Assembly (NCBI RefSeq): GCF_017592475.1
Contig: NZ_JAGFNP010000005.1
Span: 366,072-430,071 of the forward strand
Origin: Glycomyces niveus
Lineage (GTDB): Bacteria > Actinomycetota > Actinomycetes > Mycobacteriales > Micromonosporaceae
Reading direction: 5' to 3'
Length of the DNA stretch: 64,000 nt
The notes beneath the pieces are model-generated. The model saw only the letters and a program-made list of their open reading frames with translations. It did no database searches and was not told where the DNA came from. Below, one piece after another: positions 43,022-51,569 of this stretch; the stretch's first letter is position 1; each line of letters starts with the position of its first letter. The position numbers and the translations under genes were made by a program.

Positions 43022-45211
43022 GTGGCGAGTCATGGTGACCGGTTCCGGCGCCGGGCGTTGAGCCGGGGCTACAAGGTCGACGAGGTCGACGCGTTCCTGG
43101 ACCGCGTCGAGGCGACCCTCGCCGGGGAGCCGGTGGGCAGCCCCGTGTCGGCCGACGAGGTCGACGACGTCGTCTTCAGAGTCCGCTTCGGCGGCTACGA
43201 CGAGTGGCAGGTGGACGTCTACCTCGACCGGGTCGCGCGCCAGCTCGCCGAGCTCGAGGAGCGCGGCGTCCTCGGCACCGCCCCCGCCCCCGACTACGGG
43301 AAGGCCGAGGTCGGCGCCGCCCCCGCCCCGCCGATGCAGGCGGCCCCCGGCTCCAGACGCGCCCCCGAACCCCAGGCGACCCAGGTCATCCCCGCTGCGA
43401 CGCAAGCGATCCCCGCGCACGAGATGATGGCCGCCCGCGAGATGGCCCCCCCGCCCCCCGCCCCCGAACCGGTCGGCCGCGGCCGCGGCGGTCGCGCCGC
43501 CGCCCCCGCCCCCCAGGACAACGAGGGCTTCGGCGATCTGCGCGGCGGTGACGACGAGGGTTTCGGCTTCCTCGCCGGCCCTCCCGACGACGACTACGAC
43601 GACCCGTTCGCGCAGCGCGGCGGAGCGAACCACGGGCTCAGCGCCGAGCGCGGCGGCGGCCAGGACTTCGGCCGCGGCGGGCAGGACTTCGGTCCCGGTC
43701 CGAACGACTTCAGCCCGGGCCAGGGTGACTTCGGCCGCGGCGGCCCCGACTTCGGCGCCCCCGCGAACGATTTCGGCCCCCCGCAGAACGACTTCGGACC
43801 GCCGCAAGGCGACTTCGCCGGGCAGCGCGGTGCCAACGGCAGCAACGGCTTCGGCCCGCGCGGCGGCGCCCCCGAGCCCGGCTTCGGCAACGAGTACGGC
43901 GCGCCCCGCGCCCCTGAGCCGGCGCGCGGCGACTTCGCCCCGCCGACGCAGGCCGTGCCCCGCGCCGGGATGCCGATGCACGACGGCCCGCAGGCCGGGC
44001 CGATCCCGCACGGCGCCACCGAGCAGCTGCCGCTCCAGTCCGACCCCCGCCGCGGCGGCGGCTTCGGACAGCCGAGCGCGCCGAACGACGTTCCCGCCCC
44101 GTTCGGGCAGAACGACGCCCCCGCGGGCTTCGGCCCGGGCGGCGACGGCCCCGGCGGCTTCGGTCCGAACGACGGCCCCGGCTACGGCCAGGGCGAGGGC
44201 GTGTACGGCCAGGGACGCCGTTCCGCCCCCGAGCCCGCCCCCGGGTTCGGCGCGGCCTACGACGACGAGTTCAGCGACACCGGGAGCCGCCGCGGCATGC
44301 CGCAGCAGCCCCCGATGCAGCAGCCGCCCATGCAGGGCGGCCACCAGGGCCCGCCGTCCGGCGCGATCCCGCGCGCCGACCGCTACGCCCCGCCCGAACC
44401 CGAGCCGATGCCGCCCGCGGCGCCGACCCAGGCGATCCCGCAGAACCTCGTGAACGGCATGGGGCAGAACCCTATGGGCCGCCCCGAGCCGCAGCAGTCC
44501 GACCCGTACGGCGGTCCGCGCGGCCGCGACTACGGCCAGCCCGGCGGCGGCGGGTTCGGCCAGCAGGGCGGCCAGCAGCCGCAGGAGGACACCGGATACG
44601 GCCGCCGCGCGGCCGCCCCGAGTCCGCCCATGCAGCCGCAGGGCTTCGACCGCGGCCCGCAGCACGAGCCGACGGGCGGCTTCGGCGCGCCCGCCGGGCC
44701 GCCTCCCGGCCCCGCCGACGGCCCTGGGTTCGGCCCGCAAGGTGGACCGCAGGGCGCTCCGCCCGCGCCTCCCGTCGACAACACCGGCGGGTTCGGCCAG
44801 CAGGGCGGCGCGCCGCGAGGCGCGGCGACCCCGCCTGACTTCGGCCGCCGCAACCCGTACGAGGGCCGCGGCGCGTTCGAGGCCCCCGGCCGCCACGGCC
44901 GCGAGGAGATGACGACCGAGATGCGGGCGTCCGACTCCCCGTTCACCCCGGACGACGTGCAGCGCCTCGAGCAGATGCGCCGGGCCTTCCAGCCGCGCCG
45001 CTTCGGCTCGGGCTACGACCCCAGCCAGGTCGACCAGATGTTCGACGCGGTCTCCGCGGCGATGACCGGGCGCAACCCGGTGCCGCTCTCCGACCGTGAA
45101 CTGGACACGAGCCAGTTCTCCCTGGTCCAGGGCGGGTACTTCGAGGCCGAAGTGGATTCGGCCCTGCGCGAGGTGCGCGAGATGTTCGCCCGCCGCGGCA
45201 TGATGCACTGA
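43022..45211 (+). CDS. Large DivIVA-repeat protein with low-complexity centre
   Basis: 729 aa from GTG 43022; TTG 43016 two codons earlier is also possible. Two DivIVA-type repeats open the protein (SRGYKVDEVDAFLDRVEATL; FGGYDEWQVDVYLDRVARQL) and two close it (FGSGYDPSQVDQMFDAVSAA; GGYFEAEVDSALREVREMF). About 550 residues between are Gly/Pro/Gln/Asp/Phe-rich with many D-F-G and G-F-G repeats, a typical disordered, possibly condensing region. No long coiled coil as in polar DivIVA/Wag31. Such genes sit next to rlmN in some related actinomycetes. A role in polar growth or division is inference. A terminator follows. Confidence 0.85.
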   Translation: MASHGDRFRRRALSRGYKVDEVDAFLDRVEATLAGEPVGSPVSADEVDDVVFRVRFGGYDEWQVDVYLDRVARQLAELEERGVLGTAPAPDYGKAEVGAAPAPPMQAAPGSRRAPEPQATQVIPAATQAIPAHEMMAAREMAPPPPAPEPVGRGRGGRAAAPAPQDNEGFGDLRGGDDEGFGFLAGPPDDDYDDPFAQRGGANHGLSAERGGGQDFGRGGQDFGPGPNDFSPGQGDFGRGGPDFGAPANDFGPPQNDFGPPQGDFAGQRGANGSNGFGPRGGAPEPGFGNEYGAPRAPEPARGDFAPPTQAVPRAGMPMHDGPQAGPIPHGATEQLPLQSDPRRGGGFGQPSAPNDVPAPFGQNDAPAGFGPGGDGPGGFGPNDGPGYGQGEGVYGQGRRSAPEPAPGFGAAYDDEFSDTGSRRGMPQQPPMQQPPMQGGHQGPPSGAIPRADRYAPPEPEPMPPAAPTQAIPQNLVNGMGQNPMGRPEPQQSDPYGGPRGRDYGQPGGGGFGQQGGQQPQEDTGYGRRAAAPSPPMQPQGFDRGPQHEPTGGFGAPAGPPPGPADGPGFGPQGGPQGAPPAPPVDNTGGFGQQGGAPRGAATPPDFGRRNPYEGRGAFEAPGRHGREEMTTEMRASDSPFTPDDVQRLEQMRRAFQPRRFGSGYDPSQVDQMFDAVSAAMTGRNPVPLSDRELDTSQFSLVQGGYFEAEVDSALREVREMFARRGMMH

Positions 45212-45224
45212 TGTGAGACGCGAT

Positions 45225-45260
45225 GGAGGGGCGGGTCCGCGACAGCGGACCCGCCCCTCC
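45225..45260. terminator. Bidirectional terminator after the DivIVA-like gene
   Basis: A perfect 16-bp stem (45225-45240 with 45245-45260), GACA loop, between convergent genes. Confidence 0.85.
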
Positions 45261-45292
45261 GGCGTTCGTGACCCCGTTCCCGGGGCGGCGGC

Positions 45293-45511
45293 CTAGCGCA
45301 GACCGGTCTTGCGCATCCAGGCGTCGGAGACGATGACGCCGAGGAGCACGAGGACGGTGATGCCGATGAAGACGTCCTCGATCCAGCCCTGGTGGTTGCC
45401 GAACAGGTACGCCAGGTTGATGACGATGGCGACGCTCAGCGCGGTGTACAGGGCCTTGCGGCTGGTGGGCTTGCGCTGCGCGGGCGAGAGCACCTGCTCT
45501 TCTGCGGCCAT
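45293..45511 (-). CDS. Small membrane protein, DUF2631 family
   Basis: 72 aa from ATG 45511 with GGAGGA 7-8 nt upstream, which decides the start in a longer frame. Two hydrophobic segments, LYTALSVAIVINLAYLFG and VFIGITVLVLLGVIVSD, are joined by a short NHQGWIED loop, and the protein ends in a basic WMRKTG. Size, topology and location near rlmN and dxr match the DUF2631 family of actinobacteria. Function unknown. Divergent from namH. Confidence 0.8.
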   Translation of the reverse strand: MAAEEQVLSPAQRKPTSRKALYTALSVAIVINLAYLFGNHQGWIEDVFIGITVLVLLGVIVSDAWMRKTGLR

Positions 45512-45641
45512 GTGACTTCCTCCGACCTCTTCGTTGTTCGGCCACAGTCTCCCACGCCACAAGCCCGAACGTCCGGGCCCCGTCGATGCTGTGACTTGTA
45601 GGCTGGAAGGCGTCGTCGTCCTCTTGTCCGGAAGGGTCACT

Positions 45642-47207
45642 GTGCGAATCACCGGTACTGGCCACGCCAGCATGTTCATCGAGACCGCCGCGGGGTCGAT
45701 CCTGTGCGATCCCTGGGTGAACCCCGCCTACTTCGCCTCGTGGTTCCCCTTCCCCGACAACTCGCAGCTGGACTGGGGCACGCTCGGCCAGGCCGACTAC
45801 CTGTACGTCTCGCACCTGCACCGCGACCACTTCGACGAGGAGAACCTCTCGGAGCACATCAGCAAGGAGACGACGGTCCTGCTGCCCGAGTACCCCACCT
45901 CGGAGCTGGAGACCGAGCTGCGCGCCCTGGGCTTCCACAAGTTCATCAAGACCGTCTCCGAGGAGATCGTGGAGCTCCCCGGCGGCGTCAAGGTCATGAT
46001 CCAGGCGCTCACGAGCCCCACGGACGGCCCGATCGGCGACTCGTCGCTGTGGGTCGAGGACGCCGACGGCACCCGCATGCTCAACCAGAACGACGCGCGC
46101 CCCACGGACATGAGCGTGTTCCTGCAGCACGGCAAGATCCACGCCCACCTGCTGCAGTTCTCGGGCGCGATCTGGTTCCCGATGGTCTACGAGCTGCCCG
46201 ACAACGCCAAGCGCGCCTTCGGGAAGCAGAAGCGCGAGCGCGGCTTCGACCGCTCGCTGCGGTACATCGACGACGTCAAGGGCGACTGGGTGTTCCCGAT
46301 CGCCGGCCCGCCCTGCTTCCTGGACGACTCGCTGTACCAGTTCAACGACGTGTTCGGCGACGAGGGCAACATCTTCCCCGACCAGATGGCCTATGTGGAC
46401 TGGCTGGAGGAGCAGGGGCGCAAGCAGAACATCATCCTGCTGCCCGGTTCCGTGGCCGAGATCAGCGCCGACGGCTCGGCCTCGGTCGTGCACCCGGTCG
46501 ACGACCTGCGCGAGTGGTTCGACAACAAGAAGCAGCACCTGGACGAGTACAAGGAGCGGATGCAGCCGCGCCTCGAAGCGGAGAAGGCCTCCTGGTCGCA
46601 CCCGGAGATCGACGTCCTCGAGACCTTGCGCGAGCGCATCGAGCCCCTGATGGCGCAGGCCGAGCACATCGCCACCGGCATCGGCGGACCCGTCCGCTTC
46701 GACCTCACCGCCCCCGATTCGGACCAGGTCGTCGAGTCGATCGTGTTCGACTTCCTCGAGCGCAAGATCTACCCCGACGACGGGGCGAAGGTCCGCTACC
46801 GTTTCCGCACCGAGCGGCGCCTCATCGAGCACCTGCTGCACATCCGCGAGGTCGACTGGGTCAACTCGCTGTTCCTCTCCTGCCGCTTCACGGCCGCGCG
46901 CATCGGCCAGTACAACGAGTACGTGTACGCGTTCTTCAAGTGCCTCTCCGAGGAGCGCCTGCAGTACGCCGAGGGCTGGTACGCCGAGCAGCGCCCCGAC
47001 GACGAGGACATCACGGTCCAGGGCTGGCAGTTCCAGCGCCGCTGCCCGCACCTCAAGGCCGACCTCTCGGTGTTCGGCAAGGTCGAGGACGGGGTCCTCA
47101 CCTGCCAGATGCACGGCTGGAAGTGGAACCTGAAGTCCGGCAAGTGCATGACCTCGGTCGGGCACGACATCAGGAGCTGCCCTGCCGAAGAGGCTCCCGC
47201 CTCCTAG
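45642..47207 (+). CDS. namH: UDP-N-acetylmuramic acid hydroxylase NamH (MBL fold plus Rieske domain)
   Basis: 521 aa from GTG 45642, with GGAAGGG upstream; the frame is open further but this start gives the family N-terminus VRITGTGHASMFIET. A metallo-beta-lactamase-like domain with HLHRDH (58-63) forms the first half; a Rieske 2Fe-2S site closes the protein: C468-P-H470 and C488-x2-H491 (CQMHGWKW). This domain order is that of NamH (Rv3818), which turns UDP-MurNAc into UDP-N-glycolylmuramic acid. N-glycolylated muramic acid is a known trait of Glycomyces, which fits. Not in an operon; terminator follows. Confidence 0.9.
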   Translation: MRITGTGHASMFIETAAGSILCDPWVNPAYFASWFPFPDNSQLDWGTLGQADYLYVSHLHRDHFDEENLSEHISKETTVLLPEYPTSELETELRALGFHKFIKTVSEEIVELPGGVKVMIQALTSPTDGPIGDSSLWVEDADGTRMLNQNDARPTDMSVFLQHGKIHAHLLQFSGAIWFPMVYELPDNAKRAFGKQKRERGFDRSLRYIDDVKGDWVFPIAGPPCFLDDSLYQFNDVFGDEGNIFPDQMAYVDWLEEQGRKQNIILLPGSVAEISADGSASVVHPVDDLREWFDNKKQHLDEYKERMQPRLEAEKASWSHPEIDVLETLRERIEPLMAQAEHIATGIGGPVRFDLTAPDSDQVVESIVFDFLERKIYPDDGAKVRYRFRTERRLIEHLLHIREVDWVNSLFLSCRFTAARIGQYNEYVYAFFKCLSEERLQYAEGWYAEQRPDDEDITVQGWQFQRRCPHLKADLSVFGKVEDGVLTCQMHGWKWNLKSGKCMTSVGHDIRSCPAEEAPAS

Positions 47208-47218
47208 ACGACGCGCGA

Positions 47219-47246
47219 AGGCCCGGACCGACGACGGTCCGGGCCT
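47219..47246. terminator. Bidirectional terminator between namH and tetR
   Basis: A perfect 11-bp stem (47219-47229 with 47236-47246), GACGAC loop, between convergent genes. Confidence 0.8.
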
Positions 47247-47256
47247 CTCCGCGTCC

Positions 47257-48024
47257 TCAGCCCTCGATGCCGAAGTCGTGCATCATCATCAGGATCTGGG
47301 ACTTGTAGAACTCGTCCACGTGCTCCTGAACCGGCAGGTTCCCGAAGGCCTCCATCACGACCAGGCCGAACACCCGCACCCAGCCCGAGACGAACGAAAA
47401 GATCCACGCCAGCGGCACCGTCTCGCCGACGACGAACAGCGCGCACCGGTCCCGGAGCTCGGCGGTCAGCCCGGGGGAGAGCTCGGGCAGCTGCACCGGC
47501 GGGATACCGCCGCCCTGCGAACTCGTCTCCTCGTAGAACTTCGCGAGCTCGCCGCCGCACAGCTGCGCGTGCTCCATCGATTTGGCGGTGATCGGGTCGA
47601 ACGGCAGCCCGGCCGCCTCGCCAGCCCGCGCGCACATCGCCATGGCGTTGTGGTCCTCCGGGAAGGAGATCATGAGCTCGAACTCGCGGCGGTTGGTCAC
47701 CGCCCACTCGCGGAAGGCCCAGATCCAGGCCTTCATCCGTTCGAGGTGCGCCTCGGGCGGCGATGCGTCCATCGCCTTGCGGGTTTCGGCGATAAGTTCG
47801 TCGTAGAGGTCGCAGCACAGCTCCATGAGGAGTGCGTCCAGGCTGTCGAAGTAGCGGTAGAGCGCTGCAGCCGTGACGCCGACGTCGCGGGCGATGGCCC
47901 GCAGCGAGATCCCGCTGGGGCCGTGCTGCAGGAGCTGGCTTCTGGCGCTCGCCTTGATCTCGGCGATCGTCTCGGCGCGCATCCGTTCGCGACGGGACGG
48001 GCCTCCCGCGGTGTTCGAAGTCAC
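47257..48024 (-). CDS. TetR-family regulator of the MMPL transporter
   Basis: 255 aa, GTG start with GAGGAGAG upstream. HTH region: IKASARSQLLQHGPSGISLRAIARDVGVTAAALYRYFDSLDALL. The C-terminal domain (WIWAFREWAVTNRREFELM, then WIFSFVSGWVRVFGLV) resembles the TetR_C_13-type ligand domain. It is divergent from the MMPL gene, and the shared promoter region holds two operator-like arms, so it very probably represses both genes until a lipophilic ligand binds. Confidence 0.9.
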   Translation of the reverse strand: MTSNTAGGPSRRERMRAETIAEIKASARSQLLQHGPSGISLRAIARDVGVTAAALYRYFDSLDALLMELCCDLYDELIAETRKAMDASPPEAHLERMKAWIWAFREWAVTNRREFELMISFPEDHNAMAMCARAGEAAGLPFDPITAKSMEHAQLCGGELAKFYEETSSQGGGIPPVQLPELSPGLTAELRDRCALFVVGETVPLAWIFSFVSGWVRVFGLVVMEAFGNLPVQEHVDEFYKSQILMMMHDFGIEG

Positions 48025-48044
48025 TGCTCTCCTCAGGCTACAAC

Positions 48045-48059
48045 TTAGTTAACGGTGTT
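48045..48059. promoter_or_regulatory. TetR operator, left arm
   Basis: TTAGTTAACGGTGTT, the inverted counterpart of the right arm at 48089-48107. It covers the -35 side of the MMPL promoter. Confidence 0.6.
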
Positions 48060-48087
48060 GACTCTTTCGTGGGGCGTTTATTAAAGT
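48058..48087 (+). promoter_or_regulatory. Promoter of the MMPL gene
   Basis: TTGACT (48058-48063), 18-nt spacer, TAAAGT (48082-48087), framed by the two operator arms. Confidence 0.65.
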
Positions 48088-48088
48088 G

Positions 48089-48107
48089 AACACCGTTAGC
48101 TAACTAA
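48089..48107. promoter_or_regulatory. TetR operator, right arm
   Basis: AACACCGTTAGCTAACTAA, containing the 10-bp palindrome GTTAGCTAAC. Its first 10 bases are the exact reverse complement of the last 10 bases of the left arm. Confidence 0.6.
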
Positions 48108-48182
48108 TCAACGCTCACCATCCTACCGCCGGACGCCCCTCGCGCACCAGCGGTCAATGCCTCACCTTTTTTGGAGAAGCAC

Positions 48183-50348
48183 ATGTACTCCCTGCTAGGC
48201 AGAGCGGTCATCAAGGCCCGCTGGTTCATCGTCGCTGGTATCGCGGCCGTGTTCGCGATCGGCGCGACCTGGGGCCTCGGCGTGTTCGACGAGTTCACCG
48301 ACGGAGGATACGTCTCCCAGGACTCCCGCTCCGTGGTCGACGCCGAGGCGATCGAGGAGGAGTTCGGCTCCATCGGGGCGGACGTGGTGGTGCTGTACGA
48401 GTCCGACACGCTCACCGCGGACGATCCGGCCTTCGCCGAGGCCGTCCAGGGCGCGGTCGCCGACATTGACGCTCTCGACGAGGTCAAGAGCGTCACCTCC
48501 TACTACGACACGCAGCTCCCGTCGTTCGTCTCCGAGGACGGGCACGCGACCTACGCGGCCGTCTCGCTCTCCGGCGCCTCCGACGAGGAGCTGGCCGGGG
48601 TCTACGAGTCGATCGAGGACGAGCTGCGGGACGCCGGGGACACCGGCGACCTCACCGTCTCCCTCGGCGGCGGCGCCGCGATCTTCGCCGACCTCAACGA
48701 GCAGGTCCAGCACGACCTCGAGATCGCCGAGATGATCTCGATGCCGATCCTGCTGCTCATCATGATCGTGGTCTTCGGCGCGCTCGTGGCCGCCTCGCTG
48801 CCGCTGCTCATCGGCGGCATGTCGATCCTCGGCGGCTTCGCCATCACCCGCGTCATCACCGAGTTCACCGACGTCTCGGTCTTCGCCGCGAACGTCATCA
48901 CCATCATCGGCCTCGGCATGTCCATCGACTACTCGCTGTTCGTGCTGCGCCGGTTCCGCGAGGAGCTGGCGCACGGCCGCGACAAGCGCGCCGCCGTGCT
49001 CAACACCGTCGCCACCGCCGGCCGCACCGTCATGGTCTCCGGCATCATCATCGTCCTGTCGATGGGCGGCCTGCTCCTGGTCGACGTGCCGTTCCTGCAC
49101 GGCATCGCGTACGGCGTCATGTCCGCGGTCGGCGTCGCCATGCTCTCGGCGCTCGTGGCGCTCCCGGCGGTCCTCTATCTGCTCGGCAACCGCGTCGACA
49201 AGGGCCGGCTGCCTTGGCGAAAGCACAAGCAGCCCAAGACCGACTCCGGGTTCTGGCACGGCCTCGCGGCCGGCGTCATGCGCCGCCCCGTGCTCGTGCT
49301 GCTGCCGGTCCTCGCGTTCATGGCGCTGCTCGCCAGCCCGATCCTCGGCGTCCAGTTCGGCGGCGTCGACGAGCGCGACATGCCGAAGGACGCGGAGTCG
49401 CGCGTGGTCACCGAGACGATCGCCGCCGACTTCCCCGGCGGTGGCGAGGAACGCTTCCAGGTCATGGTCACCGGTGGCCAAGAAGCGGCCGCGGAGGCCA
49501 CCGAGGCGCTGCTGGCGCTCGACAACGTCGACGACGTCGTGCCCGCCGCAGAGCCGACCGCCGACGCGTTCCTGTTCGACGTCCTCTACGACCTCGACCC
49601 GTTCAGCGCCGACGCCCGCGCCCTCATCGAGGACGCCCGCGCGATCGAGATCGACGGCGCCGACCTGTACGTGACCGGCGGCGCCTCCGACCGGGTCGAC
49701 ATGCTCGACGCGATCGGCGAGGGCCTGCCCTACATGCTCGGCTACATCGTCATCGTCACGATGGCGGTCCTGTTCCTGGCCTTCGGCTCGATCGTGCTGC
49801 CGGTCAAGGCGGTCCTGATGAACGCCGTGTCGCTCGGCGCGGCCCTGGGCATCGTGGTGTGGATCTTCCAGGAGGGCCACCTCTCGGGCCTGCTGGACTT
49901 CACGCCCTCGGGCTACATCGACCCGTCGAACCTGCTGCTCATGATCGCGCTGCTCTTCGCCCTCGCCACCGACTACGAGGTCTTCCTGCTCTCGCGGGTG
50001 CGCGAGGAGTGGGACAAGGGCGCCGACAACCGCACCGCCGTCCTGCGCGGCATGCAGTCCACCGGCTCGATCATCACCGCCGCGGCCCTGATCCTCATCG
50101 TGGTGGTGGGCGCGTTCGCCTTCAGCGGCATCACCTTCATGAAGATGATCGGCCTGGGCATGGCGATCGCGATCTTCCTGGACGCGACCGTGGTGCGGAT
50201 GCTGCTCGTGCCCGCCACGATGCGCCTGCTGGGCCGGGCCAACTGGTGGGTCCCGGGCCCGCTCGCCAGGCTGTACTCCAAGTACGGCATCAAGGAGGGC
50301 GACGACTCGGTCGCGCCCGTCGAGGAGCGGCCGCACGCCCACGTCTGA
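48183..50348 (+). CDS. MMPL-family (RND-type) membrane transporter
   Basis: 721 aa from ATG 48183, GGAGAAG 4-5 nt upstream. Topology is the MMPL duplicate: an N-terminal membrane helix (FIVAGIAAVFAIGATWGLGVF), a first extracellular domain (about 40-175), five helices with the GLGMSIDYSLFVLRRFREE proton-relay motif, then the second half with ALATDYEVFLLSRVREEW. Such pumps export lipids, siderophores or drugs with the proton gradient. It is short for a mycobacterial MmpL and closer to the actinomycete drug-type exporters. Controlled by the divergent TetR. Confidence 0.92.
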   Translation: MYSLLGRAVIKARWFIVAGIAAVFAIGATWGLGVFDEFTDGGYVSQDSRSVVDAEAIEEEFGSIGADVVVLYESDTLTADDPAFAEAVQGAVADIDALDEVKSVTSYYDTQLPSFVSEDGHATYAAVSLSGASDEELAGVYESIEDELRDAGDTGDLTVSLGGGAAIFADLNEQVQHDLEIAEMISMPILLLIMIVVFGALVAASLPLLIGGMSILGGFAITRVITEFTDVSVFAANVITIIGLGMSIDYSLFVLRRFREELAHGRDKRAAVLNTVATAGRTVMVSGIIIVLSMGGLLLVDVPFLHGIAYGVMSAVGVAMLSALVALPAVLYLLGNRVDKGRLPWRKHKQPKTDSGFWHGLAAGVMRRPVLVLLPVLAFMALLASPILGVQFGGVDERDMPKDAESRVVTETIAADFPGGGEERFQVMVTGGQEAAAEATEALLALDNVDDVVPAAEPTADAFLFDVLYDLDPFSADARALIEDARAIEIDGADLYVTGGASDRVDMLDAIGEGLPYMLGYIVIVTMAVLFLAFGSIVLPVKAVLMNAVSLGAALGIVVWIFQEGHLSGLLDFTPSGYIDPSNLLLMIALLFALATDYEVFLLSRVREEWDKGADNRTAVLRGMQSTGSIITAAALILIVVVGAFAFSGITFMKMIGLGMAIAIFLDATVVRMLLVPATMRLLGRANWWVPGPLARLYSKYGIKEGDDSVAPVEERPHAHV

Positions 50349-50374
50349 GCCCTGATCATCCACTAGGGAATCAG

Positions 50375-50404
50375 CGGCCCGCCCGGTGTGAACCGGGCGG
50401 GCCG
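50375..50404 (+). terminator. Terminator of the MMPL gene
   Basis: A perfect 12-bp stem (50375-50386 with 50393-50404), TGTGAA loop, then TCTCGTGTT. Confidence 0.8.
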
Positions 50405-50491
50405 TCTCGTGTTGCGGGAGTGGCGAAACCTCTATACGGGAACGTTCCCACTCCGCGACCCGAAAGATATCCATGAATTTAAGTTGAAGCA

Positions 50492-50520
50492 TTGACACGG
50501 GGCAAGCGGTTGCATAGCCT
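50492..50520 (+). promoter_or_regulatory. Promoter of the sugar ABC importer operon
   Basis: TTGACA (50492-50497), 17-nt spacer, TAGCCT (50515-50520). The LacI-type operator lies in the spacer. Confidence 0.75.
50502..50513. promoter_or_regulatory. LacI-family operator
   Basis: GCAAGCGGTTGC: arms GCAA and TTGC around a central CG, one mismatch, between -35 and -10. Typical of LacI-family repressors of sugar operons. Confidence 0.65.
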
Positions 50521-50567
50521 GATGTGATCTAGGAGCAGACCCCCCCTCCGAAAGGTCCCAAAACCTT

Positions 50568-51569
50568 ATGACCGACAACGATGTCGCTGTGGTGCGCCCG
50601 AAGCAGCGCAGCTCGGGAGCACCCCCCGGGCACGCCGCTTCCGCACCCTCCCCGGGCCCGGCACAGGCCCGCAGGAGGACCGGCACGACGATCCGCTCCC
50701 GCGAGCGGTGGGCCGCGCTGAGCTTCCTGTCGCCATGGCTGATCGGTCTCCTGGCCATCACCATCGGCCCCATGATCGCCTCGTTCTACCTCTCGTTCAC
50801 CGACTACAGCCTCGGCTACGGCGAATGGGTCGGCGGCGAGAACTACGCCCGCATGCTCGACGACCCGCGGCTGGCCAACGCCATCAAGGTCACGGCCGTC
50901 TACACCTTCGTCTCGGTGCCCCTGCAGCTCGCCGCCGCGCTCCTCCTCGCGATCGTCCTCGACCGCGGCCTGCGCGGCATGGCCTTCTACCGCTCGGTCT
51001 TCTACCTGCCCTCGCTGCTCGGCGGCTCCGTCGCCATCGCGATCATGTGGCGGCAGGTCTTCGGCACCGAAGGCCTCGTCAACCAGCTCCTCGCGCTCTT
51101 CGGCATCCAGGGCGAAGGCTGGGTCTCCCACCCCGACTACGCCCTCGGCACCCTCATCATCCTGCACGTGTGGACCTTCGGCTCACCGATGATCATCTTC
51201 CTGGCGGGCCTGCGGCAGATCCCGAGCATGTACTACGAGGCCGCCAAGATCGACGGCGCCGGCGTCCTGCAGCGGTTCTGGAGCGTCACCCTGCCGCTGC
51301 TGACCCCCATCATCTTCTTCAACCTCGTGCTGCAGATCATCAACTCGTTCCAGTCCTTCACGCAGGCGTTCATCATCTCCAGCGGCAAGGGCGGCCCGGC
51401 CGACTCCACGATGTTCCTCACGCTCTACCTCTACGACCAGGGCTTCACCCAGTTCGACATGGGCTACGCCTCGGCCATCGCCTGGCTCCTGCTGGCCATC
51501 ATCGCGATCTTCACCGCGCTCAACTTCCTCATGTCGAAATTCTGGGTGTTCTATGGCGACAATGACTGA
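50568..51569 (+). CDS. ABC sugar importer permease, MalF/UgpA type (CUT1)
   Basis: 333 aa. A proline- and arginine-rich cytoplasmic N-terminus of about 45 residues is followed by six predicted membrane helices, starting with ALSFLSPWLIGLLAITIGPM. The EAA loop that docks the ATPase is EAAKIDGAGVLQRFWSVTLP near residue 223. First gene of a three-gene operon with a second permease and a lipoprotein. No ATPase gene is present; CUT1 importers of actinomycetes commonly share an MsiK-like ATPase. The substrate is probably an oligosaccharide. Confidence 0.93.
   Translation: MTDNDVAVVRPKQRSSGAPPGHAASAPSPGPAQARRRTGTTIRSRERWAALSFLSPWLIGLLAITIGPMIASFYLSFTDYSLGYGEWVGGENYARMLDDPRLANAIKVTAVYTFVSVPLQLAAALLLAIVLDRGLRGMAFYRSVFYLPSLLGGSVAIAIMWRQVFGTEGLVNQLLALFGIQGEGWVSHPDYALGTLIILHVWTFGSPMIIFLAGLRQIPSMYYEAAKIDGAGVLQRFWSVTLPLLTPIIFFNLVLQIINSFQSFTQAFIISSGKGGPADSTMFLTLYLYDQGFTQFDMGYASAIAWLLLAIIAIFTALNFLMSKFWVFYGDND

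Noticed and set aside
43500..44900. Repeats in the DivIVA-like gene as a CRISPR array or DNA satellite
   Set aside because: They are codon-level repeats of Gly/Pro/Phe with variable length, not constant repeats with unique spacers.
41840..45208. Minus-strand open frame of 1122 codons across rlmN and the DivIVA-like gene
   Set aside because: Antisense shadow; composition is low-complexity Ala/Arg/Val/Gly and both plus-strand genes have clear motifs.
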